DNA from: Pagrus major
Lineage: Eukaryota > Chordata > Actinopteri > Spariformes > Sparidae
Assembly (NCBI RefSeq): GCF_040436345.1
Contig: NC_133221.1
Location: forward strand, 28,441,008-28,505,007
Direction of reading: 5' to 3'
DNA length: 64,000 nt
A program made the position numbers and the translations under genes. Below the pieces are notes generated by a model. That model was not told the DNA's origin and searched no databases. It saw only the letters and a program-made list of their open reading frames with translations. The first letter of the stretch is position 1. The number at the start of each line of letters is the position of its first letter. Shown here in pieces: positions 1-12,030 of the stretch.

Positions 1-674
1 CACCAGATAATCTCCGTCCAAACTAACACCTGAAACATATATCCCATGGCCATTAACATACACTGGGCATGTACGAGCCAATGTCAACAGGAAGCAGATT
101 GTATAGTCTGTGGTTGGTTGCTTAGTTACAGACAATATTATGAAACAAGGAATCTAAAGAAGGTTAAAGGTTCCTTGCTGAAAAATGACTGCCTCTTTAC
201 AGTCTTCCTGGATAATGTTATGTTTTAGAAACACTGTCAGCGGCCCATGTTGTATCTCTCTTTACTCCAGTATCATAACACATATGCTGAGTTCACATTT
301 GCCAATTATGCTGCTTACACTAAGACCCAGTTAAGAGGGAATGTGTGTGTCTGCGTCATTATTTCCCAAAAATTCTGTTTCTGCCCATCCAGACGTAAAC
401 ACTAAGCAGAGCAGAGTTTCAGTGTGGACAGGGCTGTACCTGCACCGCTGACACATGACTGGATCAGGAAATGCCAAAATGATCATATTGAGTCAGATAT
501 CAACAGAAATTAAGGAAAAATCTATGAAAAATTCAGCAATTTATTCAAGGAGTCCAGTCCTTACAAAACTTACCAAACATCCATTGATCCATGGAATTTC
601 TCATTATTAGCTATTCTGTTGGCGTGTATGATGAAATAATCCAAGTGCTCAAAACTGCTTTTAGCGTTCGTTTG
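1..674. other. Intergenic, nothing recognised
   Basis: AT-rich non-coding DNA. Open frames here are short, and I see no protein motif, RNA gene or obvious repeat. Confidence 0.5.
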
Positions 675-985
675 TTTTAAAGGAATAGTTCACTCTAGAA
701 CGAAATTCAGTCATTATCGACTCACCCTCATGCTGATGAGAAGTCTGGTGTAGTTTCTTATTCCTCAAAGTGCAGCTGCAGACCCGCGGGGGTACCGTCC
801 TGCAGCAAAAATCCATATAACTGGTGTCAATGGTGTCCGAGACGAAAAGGTCCATAAAACTACACAAAAACTTTGTAATATTCCTCCATACTGCTCGTCC
901 GCTGCAATCCAAGTGTCCTGAAGTGGCGACATCCAGAGTTTACTCGAGTACTTTAGTACATTTTTATAGGCTAAACAGTCACTAT
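675..985. repeat. Interspersed repeat fragment (teleost MITE-like)
   Basis: The stretch opens with a TTTAAAGGAATAGTTCACTC-type end and an ACTCACCCTCATG-type block, typical ends of non-autonomous elements in fish. A GC-richer middle follows. The opening resembles the ends of the fold-back elements at 2,359 and 23,072, but the interior differs. No partner terminus is visible, so this is a truncated or unrelated copy. The short open frames across it on both strands are not genes. Confidence 0.5.
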
Positions 986-2358
986 ACTATATTTGCCTGG
1001 AGGCACGCTCCTGCGTGTAAAATGAATGGATTTTGGAAATGAATGCAGATTATACCCTATACAACTGTAGATAAGAGCCAGGTGTATATGGATGTTAGTG
1101 GGATTTTTGTCCAGTGTGACAGGTGTTTTAACATTAGAATCCCATTATGAGGCCAGGATGGTCAGGAGGAACAGCCACAAACTGTGGCATGTGAGTACGA
1201 TTTAAAAAATGGGAACCTGTCCTGAGGCTACCACACAAGGTACAAAGTATTAGAAGTAACTGTCAAGTAAAAAGGGCAGGGGACAGCTATATGACCTGCT
1301 GTAAATCAGAGGGTTACAGCATGTGATTCTATATCTGTAAAGCTGTTGTTAAATATTTTATGGAGCTGATGCAGTAAAGTCAAGTATGTGTAGAGATAGT
1401 CTCTCAAGTCTTTCATGTTAAATTCCTTACAAGCTGAAACAAACCACAGTGGACCAGGTCGAGGCCGAGGACACATCCCAATCTCTAACACCTTGTGTAT
1501 GTTTAAACACTTGTCAAGTAATATGTTAGTTACATTTGACCATTATTAATAAGACTAATAAAATCTATAATAAATAAACAATTTATTTACCCATTATATT
1601 TCACTTCACACATTTAAACAACTGAAACAAAAATAAAAAGATCACCTTTTCACTCTGATGCACAGTGTTTCTGTGTCAGGGTCCAATAGGAGCCAGTTAT
1701 TCTGAATACATTTCTACGATTCATAATCAATACCCTATAATTTTACTCTCAGAAAAAGGTTACTGCCTTCACTCCTGTTGCCTGCTGACCAGGAAATGCC
1801 ACACAAATAGTTTATTTTTGGTTCCTAAATGAGAAAATGAGGACAATTATATGACAGACACACACCTAGACAGACAGGCAGACATTCGGTCTCTATCTCA
1901 GACGAAAATATTCATGAAGATAAACATGAAATAAATTTAATTTGAGTATTAGGACATCTTGGAAAGATCACCTTATTTAGTTTAGGCCAGTATTATATAA
2001 ATCTGATTGTGTTCTGCTTTGAACAGTTTGTACTGTGAAGATGACAGCTGCTGGTAATGAGGTTTCTGGCAGGGAAATGCAGCATTTTGAACATCGTAAA
2101 AGTACAAAAGTTTTAGACTGTCTGCTGAAATGAGAGTTTCTCCCTCATAAGGAATAAGGGGCATGCTCACAAGTCATGCAGTGTAAATGTACAGTATGAG
2201 ATAAGTTTCATTAGAAAAGTGAGAAGGCAGACAGTTTCCTTGGCAGTGATGTAATGGCAACAAACATAACATGCATGCTGTGTAATCCCTGTGTTCGTCA
2301 TCCAGTCGGGAGTGACAGCCAGTATCGGATGTAAATGTCATCATGCAATAACCCTTTT
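986..2358. other. Intergenic, nothing recognised
   Basis: AT-rich sequence without convincing coding potential. Short frames on the minus strand (1,306-1,491 and 1,982-2,374) show no recognisable domain. Confidence 0.5.
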
Positions 2359-3257
2359 TAAAGGAACAGTTCACCCAAAAATGAAAAATTAAATCATTAT
2401 CATTTCTGGAGCTTCACAGCAAAAACAGTGTTGCCGTATTCAATAAGTATAAGTAGATGGGGACTTAAAATGTAAAAAAAAAAAAGACGTAAAATGGCTC
2501 CATGCAATTCTTCAGGCGTCATCCAAGTCTCTGGAAGGCCCGAGATCCCAAATTGATTTGAAAAGATGTTGTTCACACCCTTTACATGTGATCAAGCTTG
2601 TGCACCCACTTCAGATGGGGTGGCCGCTAACACTTTTAGCTTAGCAGCTACAGTGACATTGTAATCATTTGTTTTGCCCAAACGAACTAAATAAACAAAA
2701 TCTTCGTTCTCAACAATCTGACCTTAAAGGACAACACAGTTTCATACTCTATGTGTACTCTGTTTTCATACATATGTTTTACTTTGTTTATATGTGGCGG
2801 ACCCTGCCACCTTACTAGCTTCAAACAGTGTTCTGGGACCTTATTTTCCTCTGAGAACAGTTTGTTTATTCACTTATGGAAAAAATATATAATATATAAA
2901 TATAAATATTTCTGAGTTTGTATAATTACCTCTTTAATATTGGAATTCTGAGATTGAATTTCTTCTCCAAAAAATAAAAGTGCCCCTTCAAAAGGGTGTA
3001 AATAACATATTTTTCAATACATTTGGGATCTCGGGGCTTCCAGACACTTGGAGTATGCTGGAAGAGCTGTATAGGGCCAATTATGTTTGGCCATAAAATC
3101 CCCATCTACTTCAGTTGTTTATGAGAATGCACTTACACTGTTATGCTGTGAAGCTCCAGAAATGTTTCATGGACTATGAAACTTCACATAACTTTAATCG
3201 ACATGTGGGTGAGTAGATGATGACTATATTTTCATTTTGGGGAGAATTGTTCCTTTA
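2359..3257. mobile_element. Fold-back MITE-like element, copy 1
   Basis: The left end reads TAAAGGAACAGTTCACC and the right end is its imperfect inverse, finishing GTTCCTTTA. The arms continue inward as a long imperfect inverted repeat: the block around GGAGCTTCACAGC near 2,408 reappears inverted near 3,150, and the 'agtagatggggactt' block at about 2,451-2,466 is inverted near 3,102-3,117. The centre holds A/T-rich unique sequence and no transposase frame. A related, shorter copy lies at 23,072-23,591. A TA target duplication is possible but cannot be separated from the termini. Confidence 0.7.
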
Positions 3258-4181
3258 ATTTACTTAGAGTCAAAGTGGTGCGATGCACAATAACAAGTTA
3301 ATTATGGTTATTATCAATTCAGCTGTGCAACTCAGTGTTGTAGATTGAAATCATATGTCTCAAAACAAATCAAGCAAATACAACGCTAATCCTGAATCTG
3401 ACATATATAACAACTGCACAGCTCAGTTAATTGTATTGTGAGACAACAAAATAATCTAATGAAAATAATCCAATCATTTGATCTGTGAAAAAGAATAAGA
3501 CACACATCTTAGCTCTGAGCTTTAGCAGAGGTATTATCATTATCATTTGAAATATTCTTGTGATATATTAATGTTACTTTTACAGAAATACTGTAAAAAG
3601 TTAAGTTACATACAGCAGATAAGGTGCATCTTCCCAGTCAGTGCTGTATGATTAATATTTCATATCAATGCACTAAATGGGATAAAATGGACGTAATATG
3701 GTGCCCCACACAAGAACACTCAGGGGTTGCCACTAATGAATTAGACCTCTGCACAGGTTGACATTTCAAGAAGCTATATGATGTGCCTGTGTGATGTCAT
3801 TAAACTACATTTACCAATGTGAAGTATGTGTTTGTCAGTCTGTGGTGTTTATGATGCTGAGGAATCTGACTCAAACAGGCACAAACAGGCACTCAAACAG
3901 GCACAAACAGGCACAAACAGACAGGTGTCTTGTCTAACAGGTGCAACAGAGCTCAAAGAGTGTGAGGTAAACATAAATCAGAGCTTGTACATGCCCACAC
4001 ACTCCAGAGAAATAGTCTAATCAGACAAAATAAGTGAAAATACCTATCTGACTGTAGGTGGACTATGGGTGTGTAGTTTTATGTGAGACATTCAGTTTTG
4101 AGGCCAGTGCCAGCTCAGTGCTTTGGTACATGGAGATGGACGGACCTGCAGTGGTGTAAACAAAAAAAAAATTCAGGCCTA
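3258..4181. other. Intergenic with a short tandem repeat
   Basis: No gene seen. At about 3,872-3,923 a CAGGCACAAA-type 10-11 base unit is repeated roughly five times. The rest is unremarkable AT-rich DNA. Confidence 0.5.
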
Positions 4182-4567
4182 TTTAAAGGAGCGGTATGTA
4201 AGAATTGGCCACCTGTGGAACTCATTATCCAAGCAAATTGGGGCAGTAACTCACCAGAGTAGCTAACTGCTGTCAACTGGGTTCCATTTACGACTGTAGC
4301 TTCTGTTAGCTTGTTAGCTTAGTTCGCCGTGCAGCTAGCCAGAGAGTTGGTTTTCACCCCATGATCACAGGACCTTTGGTGGGAGAAAAAGGTTTTCAGG
4401 GCCGGGGCTAACTGGTTAGCATGCTAACATTAGTGGATGTCTCTACAATACAATACATATACATCTTGGACATAATGTCAAAGCAGTTATTTCTTCACAT
4501 TCTGATAATATCTGAGGTTAATTTTAGAATGGTTTAAACTAAAATTCTTACATATTGCACCTTTAAA
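4182..4567. mobile_element. Short inverted-repeat transposon (TTTAAAGG family)
   Basis: The left terminus TTTAAAGGAGCGGTATGTAA is matched by an inverted right terminus ending in GCACCTTTAAA, with TATGTAAGAATT shared by both arms. The 386-bp interior is non-coding and rich in TTAGC/GCTAA motifs. Diverged relatives lie at 33,105-33,260 and 38,961-39,231, sharing the CAGCTAGC, GCATGCTAAC and TCTTACATATTGCACC blocks. The size and lack of a transposase frame indicate a non-autonomous DNA element. Confidence 0.7.
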
Positions 4568-5447
4568 TGTGGCCTCTGAAGTCTTCTTGAAAACAGAAAT
4601 GACACCTGGCAGACAAAAATAATAAATAATATGAGGATAATAGTCAGGAGAGACCGGTAGCGATGTTGGTAGAAAGTTGTGTCTAAGTTCTATAATGATG
4701 TACATCTGTCCTAGTTCAGCACTTCACTTCACTTCACTTCAACTTAAACCTAGAAAATGAATACAGCTCCATGTGTGCACAGGTGCAGTACCAGCCCCAG
4801 TCCGGTCCCCAGCAGTAAATCCCTCCTCAAGCCTAGAATCATCCTTCCATCCAGGCCCTGGTCTATTATTTCAGGCATGCTTGTCATTCCTGCTCAAGCA
4901 CTAGAAGGTATACTGACTTCTACTTATAACTCCCATATGATTGCTTCTTGGTTACCTATGCTAACTCTGAGGCAGGTAATCACTAGCAACTGTGAAAAAC
5001 TGGAAAAGTGGTGTGATGCTCGGTATTTGAAGACCAAAACTCAAAACCACAAGAGAACAGATCTCACAGTGTGTTTGTCCCCTACTACTTTACAACAGGA
5101 GTTGCCAAGTCTACATGGACCATCAGCTGGTGAGGATGCTCACTCTTTTTAGCTTTAGCCTCAGTGTTTTAGCACGACATCATGCATGTCGCCATTAAGT
5201 GTAAGATCCCTTTTACAGGGTTCTTGCTTTGATACGAGTCAGCTGAAAACTTCAGAAAGCCAGAGACAGCATTATATACCAACTGATGGAGTTCATCTTA
5301 GCTTCACAAGCTGCTAGCTAAAGCTGACAATATCTGATCATTTCAGCCTGTAAGATCAACAGCTGGCAGCTACAAATAAAAAGCCTGCTATCGTCCATCT
5401 CTATCTGAAATCAAGGACCCATTTTTCAAAAAACTTCAACCTATAGA
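4568..5447. other. Intergenic with (ACTTC)4
   Basis: The pentamer ACTTC is repeated four times at 4,721-4,740. A 131-codon open frame at 4,757-5,152 has no recognisable domain and I do not call it a gene. Confidence 0.45.
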
Positions 5448-5535
5448 GCTCTGCAGGAATGAGTCCTAAAACCCAGAAATAAGTTAGCATTTTTTTGCAC
5501 TTCCAGTTCTATTGTCTTGAAGTCATTTGGTGTTT
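5448..5535 (+). repeat. Interspersed repeat, copy A
   Basis: A block beginning CTATAGAGCTCTGCAGGAAT and containing GAGTCCTAAAACCCAGAAAT and GCACTTCC recurs in inverse orientation at about 29,150-29,245 with roughly 85-90% identity by eye. It is an old dispersed repeat of unknown family. Confidence 0.6.
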
Positions 5536-8500
5536 TTGAATCGTTTTTTAGTTAAATGCCTGAAATAAGGCCTGTGATTAACACAAGCTTAAGAGATTAT
5601 TCTGTTTTGTTCACATAACGACATAAAATACGTCAGTAAATACTCCATGTTTGAACTATAAAGACTTTACGTGTCAAAAATGTGTTCAATCAGTTCATAG
5701 TGAAGTGTGTGTAGCGTAGTAAGATGCTTAGTGTTGGTGACGTTGAAGTCATGCGACTGGACATTAAGGGGTGTTCATCTGTAAAAGTTATCTTGCTGAA
5801 CAAAATGTGCAAGCGTTATAAACTTGTGTTTGCAACAGAGCTTATTTTCGGCAATGATCCAAAACCCAATTCAGAAATCCCATTGGCTTTTTGTCGCGGG
5901 AACCAGGGCGATGCTAACTTCTGGATTATCTTACAAAAATACATCCTCCCTACAGCACTCTATGTATGTCTTGTGAGAACAGAATTCTGGACAGGTGTAA
6001 CACGAACTATAGTGGGGTGGGCTTTGAATATGAGCAATTTTGCAGTTTGAAAGCGCAGACACTTGGAAAGACAAACGGTTTCACTGTCAAATCAGGGTTG
6101 CCAGGTCGGGCTAGAGACCCCTCGGAGAAAACATAGAACTGGAGAAAGGACTTTTCCCTGATTTAAATTCAGAAGATAAAAACGCTTATTTACACATAGA
6201 TGTATTATGTATGTTACAAAATGTTTTAGTCAACAGGATAGGGTGTATCTGTTTAAATAAGCTATAAAAATGTTTCTTTAAAAGCAGTGTGTAAGGTTTG
6301 GCCGAGGGCATATTTCTGGTATTGGCCTAGGGCTGGTTTTGTAACATAGACCTGGCAACCATGTGCCAAATACATAACATTTTAAAAATCTCAACATCTT
6401 CATTTTGATGTTTTAGAATGTTTTTAATTCAGATTAGACTGTTTTCAAAGACAGTTTTACACATGAATGATACATAATGATCAACCAACCTACCGTTATG
6501 TACCTTTTTCTACTACAGTACCAATTTGTGCTTGATATTTATAACTAAGTTTGGACAAATAAATAAAGCAGGAGTAGAAAATGACTGAGGGAAAAGAGTG
6601 GGAGAGAAAACAAACATGTTCCATGGAAAAACCTGGTCCTAGTCAACTCGGTGGCCCGGCGCCCAGTTTACCAGTGCCCACAAAAAGTTGGCTTCCTTAT
6701 TTAATTCTCTGTCTCCTGCGCGCTCCTTCCTCTCTTTTTGAACAGCAGCATTTCCTGATTTATAAAGCAAAGACTTTGTCTATATTGTGTGTGTGCAAAC
6801 TTTTTCCTCTTATTTAAATTAGCGCATATGCATTTTATCCATCTTCTCTGTTTCCAACAACACACATACACACACACAAACACACACACACACCACATGT
6901 TCCTCTTATGTTTCCCTATGTGTGTGTCCTCATGTGATCCCTCTGTAACAGTTTTTCCTCCGCCCACCGCCCATGTCACTCTACCCCTCGCCACACCCAC
7001 GGTCGCTATGGCAACGAGGTTTACCACCGAGCAATGATGACTCTGCCAGATGCGGATGTGACTGCCGTGGAAATAGTTTGAGTGTGGTTGCCATGGATAC
7101 GTGGATAAATGGAATCATGCAGTGTGTAATTATTACGCACCGTACGGAGCGCAGCTATGTGTGGAAACACTGCAGTATGAGTGTGTCACCGGAGATTTGA
7201 AGTCGCCTCTCTTCCTGGCATAAGAGTGGGAGACTCACATAGTCCTCATGTACACCAGATTCATGTTAATGCACTGAGGCTCATACTGTTCCCTTGGTAC
7301 CTCCCTGGCAGAATAACTGTGTGATAACCCAAACAATCCCTCCAGGCTTTAGAACAATGCGAGGACAAATAAACGTTTGCTGAGGCTTTCAATGGAAAAA
7401 AGGAAGTCTATGGATTTCTTTGTTTTTTGTGCTCAGCCAATTTAGAGACTGCATTTTTTTTTCCTTTTGTCCTCCATTTCTTTTTTTTAAACTGAACGCA
7501 AGTACAGAAAATTGCGCCTGTCGAATCTGTTTCCAATCAAAGTGCTGCCTACAATAGTCTCCCTTGTTTTAGCTCGTGTGTGGTTTCAATTACTGAAATG
7601 TAATAAATAGATTTTTAGGTCAAAGCATGGAGATTTTCATAGATTAAAGACAACACCATCAAATTATCCGTCTTGTGTACCACGTCAGACAATAGTCAAA
7701 AGCCATCGTGCCTCAGGCTAGAAAGACAGAATGCAACTGTGTATATCTGATCCCCTGCATGGTGGAAGCTGTCTAGGCATGTGGTTTGTGTATGGTTTCT
7801 TTAATGTTTGAGTGAAACCAGAAATGCTTGAAATAAAGGAACAGATAGTCGAGTGTTATGCAACTCAGCAAAAGACTAATACTCTACATAGTATTAAAAC
7901 ATTCTCAACACAGACTTATGGTGGAGACAGTTTTTAGACTCAACAAATGTGTGTGCAAGTCACATAATTCAAGCTCTAAAGTAATCACATTTAAGATTCA
8001 TATTGTAGATTCAGCACATTGTGATAAGTGAATAAATGTCACTAGATCTTACTCTAATTTTGTTGAATTACTTTCTCATTACATTTCATTTTTATCACTG
8101 GGGCTTTATTGGCATGAAGATTTGATTTAAAAAAAAGAAAAGAAAACATGCTGCCGAAGCATACAGACTCATCAACGTTGTAGGATAAGTAAACAAGCCA
8201 TCATTACTATGGAGACAAACCACTTGTATGTAAAAAACATTTTGATTCCTCACATTCTATATAAAACTCTGCATTAATATGTCCCAGCTGAAAAAAAATT
8301 CGCAATGTCACATCACAGATTTGAATTTATATTAACTATTTGCATATACCTACAATAGTAACGTAGCATTACTTACAAGGCCACTAAGTAGCATATTCTT
8401 AGCTAACTATATTCATTTTTGTGGTTACAGGTTACATTACATTATATATTAGTGTTTACAGTAATGTTAGTGGATCTGCTCTGTATTAAACTTAAGGAAG

Positions 8501-8580
8501 TTTACATGAGATGATTTTGCTGATCTTAATGGTTTGTCTTCATCATGACATGTGAATGTAAAACATGCTGTTTGAAAATA
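5536..8580. other. Intergenic with a CA-rich microsatellite
   Basis: No gene supported. An imperfect (CA)n tract lies at about 6,862-6,895. The longest frame (5,724-6,050, 108 codons) lacks any recognisable motif. The opposing frames at 6,700-7,040 are produced by the microsatellite. Confidence 0.45.
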
Positions 8581-9275
8581 CTTAACGCAGCTATAAGGAA
8601 CTTTGATTTTGTGTCCAGCCCCCGTGGACAGAAGTTGTAGTGTTTCCATCACATTCTGTGTGAATTTGTTTTTAAAGTGAGTGAAACAAGGATGCGATGT
8701 ATTTATATTACTATTTTGTCTTTTTTAAACACAGCTGTTTGCAGGATGCATGAAGATGAGGTAATGTATTTAATTGAGGCTAAGATTAATATATAACTGT
8801 AATATGAAGATGGTGAAACAAAGTAAACTTTGTTTCAGTGCTGTTTACCACCACACTACAGAGAGGCTGTTCTTCCTCAGGCTGTGATTCATCCCCAGCA
8901 CTCCACTATAAAAAAAATGTTTTAATTATATGACTTATGCAACTCAGATAAGTCAGAATGCGACCAGTCGACAGGCATTAAGAATAACTATAATAACTTT
9001 ATAGAAATAGACAATCTTCTCATTGCCTTGTTTGCTTATGTAGGCCATATAGCAGAGGTTTCCAACATGGGGTTGAGACCCCCATAAGACAATTGCTAGC
9101 ATCAGAAACAAACAGAATGCTGATTCATCATCGTCTTTTCTCCTGTCTCTTTCTCAATTTTTTCCTATGCAACAAGGTATATCATGAGAACATCTTGGTT
9201 CAAAAGGGTTTAAAAGTAGACATGGTTTGAAAACACTGATACAGAGGCATCAGTTTTAAATTGAGACTATTTCAT
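8581..9275 (+). repeat. Interspersed repeat, long copy
   Basis: This block is related in the same order and orientation to 43,001-43,305 inside keratin gene 1. Shared blocks are an AAGGAACTTT start, AAAGTAAACTTTGTTT, a CCCAGCACTCCAC-type block, ATAGACAAT/ATAGCCAAT, and an AGAGGCATCAG end. This copy is longer (about 695 versus 305 bp). It is non-coding, probably an old non-autonomous transposon of unknown family. Confidence 0.6.
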
Positions 9276-9988
9276 GACCAGTTGAAAGTTCCTTGTTTTA
9301 CTTTTAAATAAAACAGAATTCTAACATTTGTGTTGCGGGTGAAATAACTTATGTATTTCTATGGTAAAAATCTGAACAGCGATGTGTTATGTGACAATGT
9401 AATCTTTCTCTTTGGCCGTATAATACTGCACTACCCATTAGGGTGAATAATGAGCTTCCCTTTAATATGAGAACAATGCTGCTCCTGTGTCCTCTTCATA
9501 AGGATAATAATCAACCTGTCTTTTTTAGCCTTCATCATTACACCGAGTTCTAAAAATATCATGCAAAGCCTTCATGCATAATCAAGACTTCTTTGCAGGT
9601 TTCTATTTCATAATTTTGTCACATAGAAACAAAAGAAAGCTGGAGATAATTTGTTTACACTACAAAGTCACAAGTGTAAACAAGCTGAAGCTTATCAACT
9701 CTACTAGTGACAGTTGTCATTTAGGGCATTGTCGATGGTTGCCAACTGAAATTGGGAAGCTACTTTCTCTCAAGTCTAGGACCCATTGTTCAAAGAATAA
9801 AGAATTTTGAATGGAAAGTCTGCCACTGTTATTATTATAAACTGCCTGTGTGTGGAGTCGAACTGGAAAACTTGAAAGATTGACAGACGTAGCAACAGTA
9901 ACTAAGGGGAACAGAGGGGTCGACTGGCAGATGTCGGCTCAGAGAGTGAAACTAGGTTAAGTTCCACTTTGCCACTGCAGCAATCACA
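9276..9988. other. Intergenic, nothing recognised
   Basis: AT-rich sequence with only short unsupported frames. Confidence 0.45.

Positions 9989-10058
<70 letters not shown>
9989..10058. repeat. (ATAG)n / (GATA)n microsatellite
   Basis: An uninterrupted ATAG tetranucleotide run of about 70 bp, roughly 17 units. Read on the minus strand it gives the artificial repeating peptide YLSI, so the frame across it (9,902-10,096) is not a gene. Confidence 0.97.
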
Positions 10059-11066
10059 CTCTCTACTTTGTGGTAAATCGTGCTTAAGTAGTGCAAAGTG
10101 CAACCCTACCAAGACTCATAAAGTGTGATGCGACCACCCCCATGGAGCCCCAGAACAATACGAACAGTGTGTTTCAAATGCCAGGGCCTTTACATCCAAA
10201 AGGCTGAGTTGTGCTGAGAAAGAGCATGGAAAAGAAAAGTAGCAGGAAAAACATTGGAGTCACGCCTGGAAAAGAGTGTTTTGGGTTACAGTGGGAATGC
10301 TCAGGAGGAGGATTTTAGAGCCTAGTAGAGATAAGTGACACTTACTTCAACAAGCGGTATTTATCAGACTGATAAAACTCCAAATTTAGCTCATTCTCAT
10401 GTCACAGTTGAATGACAAAATGTTTCAGAGGTGTGGTGAAAACCTATGGATGAGCAACAGGCATATATTGTGTTGCTTTACAAGGATAGCATGTGTGCTT
10501 TTGTTTGTTTCCTTTTCTTCCTCTGTAGGCTTCTGTGTCTGAATAATAATGTGTTTGACTATCTGTAATTACAAATGTCAAGTTAAGTCTGTAAAAGGCA
10601 CAAACAATATATCTGCTCATAACTGGTACATGCTGTGCTGTATGAGTCATGTTGCAACAATGCTGTTGACGGATGTGCGTAAGAGATCCATTCATAAAAA
10701 CAGCTCTTATCCCATCTTTATGGTGGTAATGTCTACCCACAGTAACATGTCTGCAGATAAACAGAATCAAGGAAGAGGCATAATCTACTTGGCATTGAGA
10801 CACAGTCAGGTGAGAGGCGGCTCTGTGTGAAAGGTAAAACTCTGGAATGGTTGTCCAGTTCAGCAGCCATCAGTAGCTTAAGTTGTCTTGAGCCATCTGA
10901 TTTGTGAATCCACTCAGTCTTTGTGGACCAAGACACAACACGCTCCCACCATGCTGTCACTTTCACACATTGGCAAAGAAAACATATGTTCAGGAACACA
11001 GTCACTGCATTCTGCTCACAGCTTGTTCAGTTCAAACTTTGAATCACATCCCTAGGTGGTTGAAAA
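10059..11066. other. Intergenic, nothing recognised
   Basis: Overlapping frames of 72-119 codons on both strands around 10,444-11,140 show no conserved motif and overlap one another antisense. I do not call a gene. Confidence 0.4.
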
Positions 11067-11425
11067 GGTGTCCCACAAGGATCAGTATTAAGCCCCTTGC
11101 TACTTGCTTCTCTGTACATAGTTTTTTTTGGCCCAACTGAGTACTCTATTTGTGCTCTGTTTTTGCTGACAGCAGAATCTTGTGCACCGTCAGCTCAACC
11201 GCAAACCAGGCCTCTTCCAGATTAGTCTGCCCAGAGATCTGTTATTAATTAAAAGTTTGTTCTGAAATCCAAAAAGATAAAAACATATGCAATTCACATG
11301 AGCACAGAACCAAGTGATATTCCTGCCCTCAATGAAAAACGATTTGATCCAGTGCAGCATTGTAAATATTTAGGAATTTATGTAGATAGCAGATTGTACC
11401 GCAAAACTCGCCTGAACACAGCAGT
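11067..11425 (+). pseudogene. Decayed non-LTR reverse transcriptase fragment
   Basis: Starting at 11,067 the plus strand encodes GVPQGSVLSPLL, a match to the reverse-transcriptase motif B (GxPQGSxLSPxL). About 200 bases on, in another frame, it encodes KYLGIYVDSRL (around 11,370-11,400), matching the YLG(I/V)xxDxxL motif that follows the catalytic region in LINE polymerases. The segment between them carries stops and frameshifts, and the YxDD box is not recognisable. This is a dead fragment of a non-LTR retrotransposon. The family cannot be assigned by eye. Confidence 0.6.
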
Positions 11426-11739
11426 GTAAAATCATTGCAACTAATTCAGTAGTTGTCGAGATATTTCAGTGGTGGATTGACCGACCAAAATGCCTATTAC
11501 TATCCCATGAACCACGCTATTGGATTCTCATACTGGGACAGAGCTTGTTTTAATACCAGATTACACAATCCATTATAGTATCTACACTGGATTATAGAGT
11601 TATAATATATGCTCATGCTTCTTCCACTACCCTTACACCACTGGGCGCCATTTACTGCAGTGCCATTAATGCAGACAGCCATCTTACTCACTGCTGTGAC
11701 TTATAAGAAAAGGCTTGATGGCCATCACTGACATCTGGA

Positions 11740-12030
11740 AGACATCACCATACCTGAGTTTTCATTTGCAAACCTTGCTATACTTTCTCGGTTGAGTTCA
11801 AAGTAAACATTCATCCATGCGATTACAGTGGCAGCAAGCTGAGCGGGGTATTCCAGATGTCCCTCGCCACAGCAATGCTTCCTAGCTCCTCCTAGGGGAT
11901 CCCGAGGAATTCCCAGGCCAGATATGTAATCCCACCAGTGAGTTATGGGTCTACCCCGGGGTCTCCTCCCAGTTGTATTTGCCTGGAAAACCTCCAAAAG
12001 GTGGTGCCCAGGAGGTGTCAGATACCTGAA
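11740..12030 (-). mobile_element. 3' fragment of a non-LTR retrotransposon
   Basis: Read on the minus strand, the block containing GGAGGAGACCCCGGGGTAGA, a GGATTACATATCTGGCCTGG-type segment and GATCCCCTAGGAGGAGCTAG is a decayed version of a 3' segment I recognise as widespread in teleost LINEs. Stops interrupt it. It lies about 300 bases past the plus-strand RT fragment, in opposite orientation, so the two need not belong to one insertion. Assignment to an RTE/Rex-like family is tentative. Confidence 0.5.

Noticed and set aside
5724..6050. 108-codon plus-strand frame as a small gene
   Set aside because: No motif, start context or neighbouring exon support.
9902..10096. Minus-strand frame with repeated YLSI peptide
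   Set aside because: Produced by the ATAG microsatellite.
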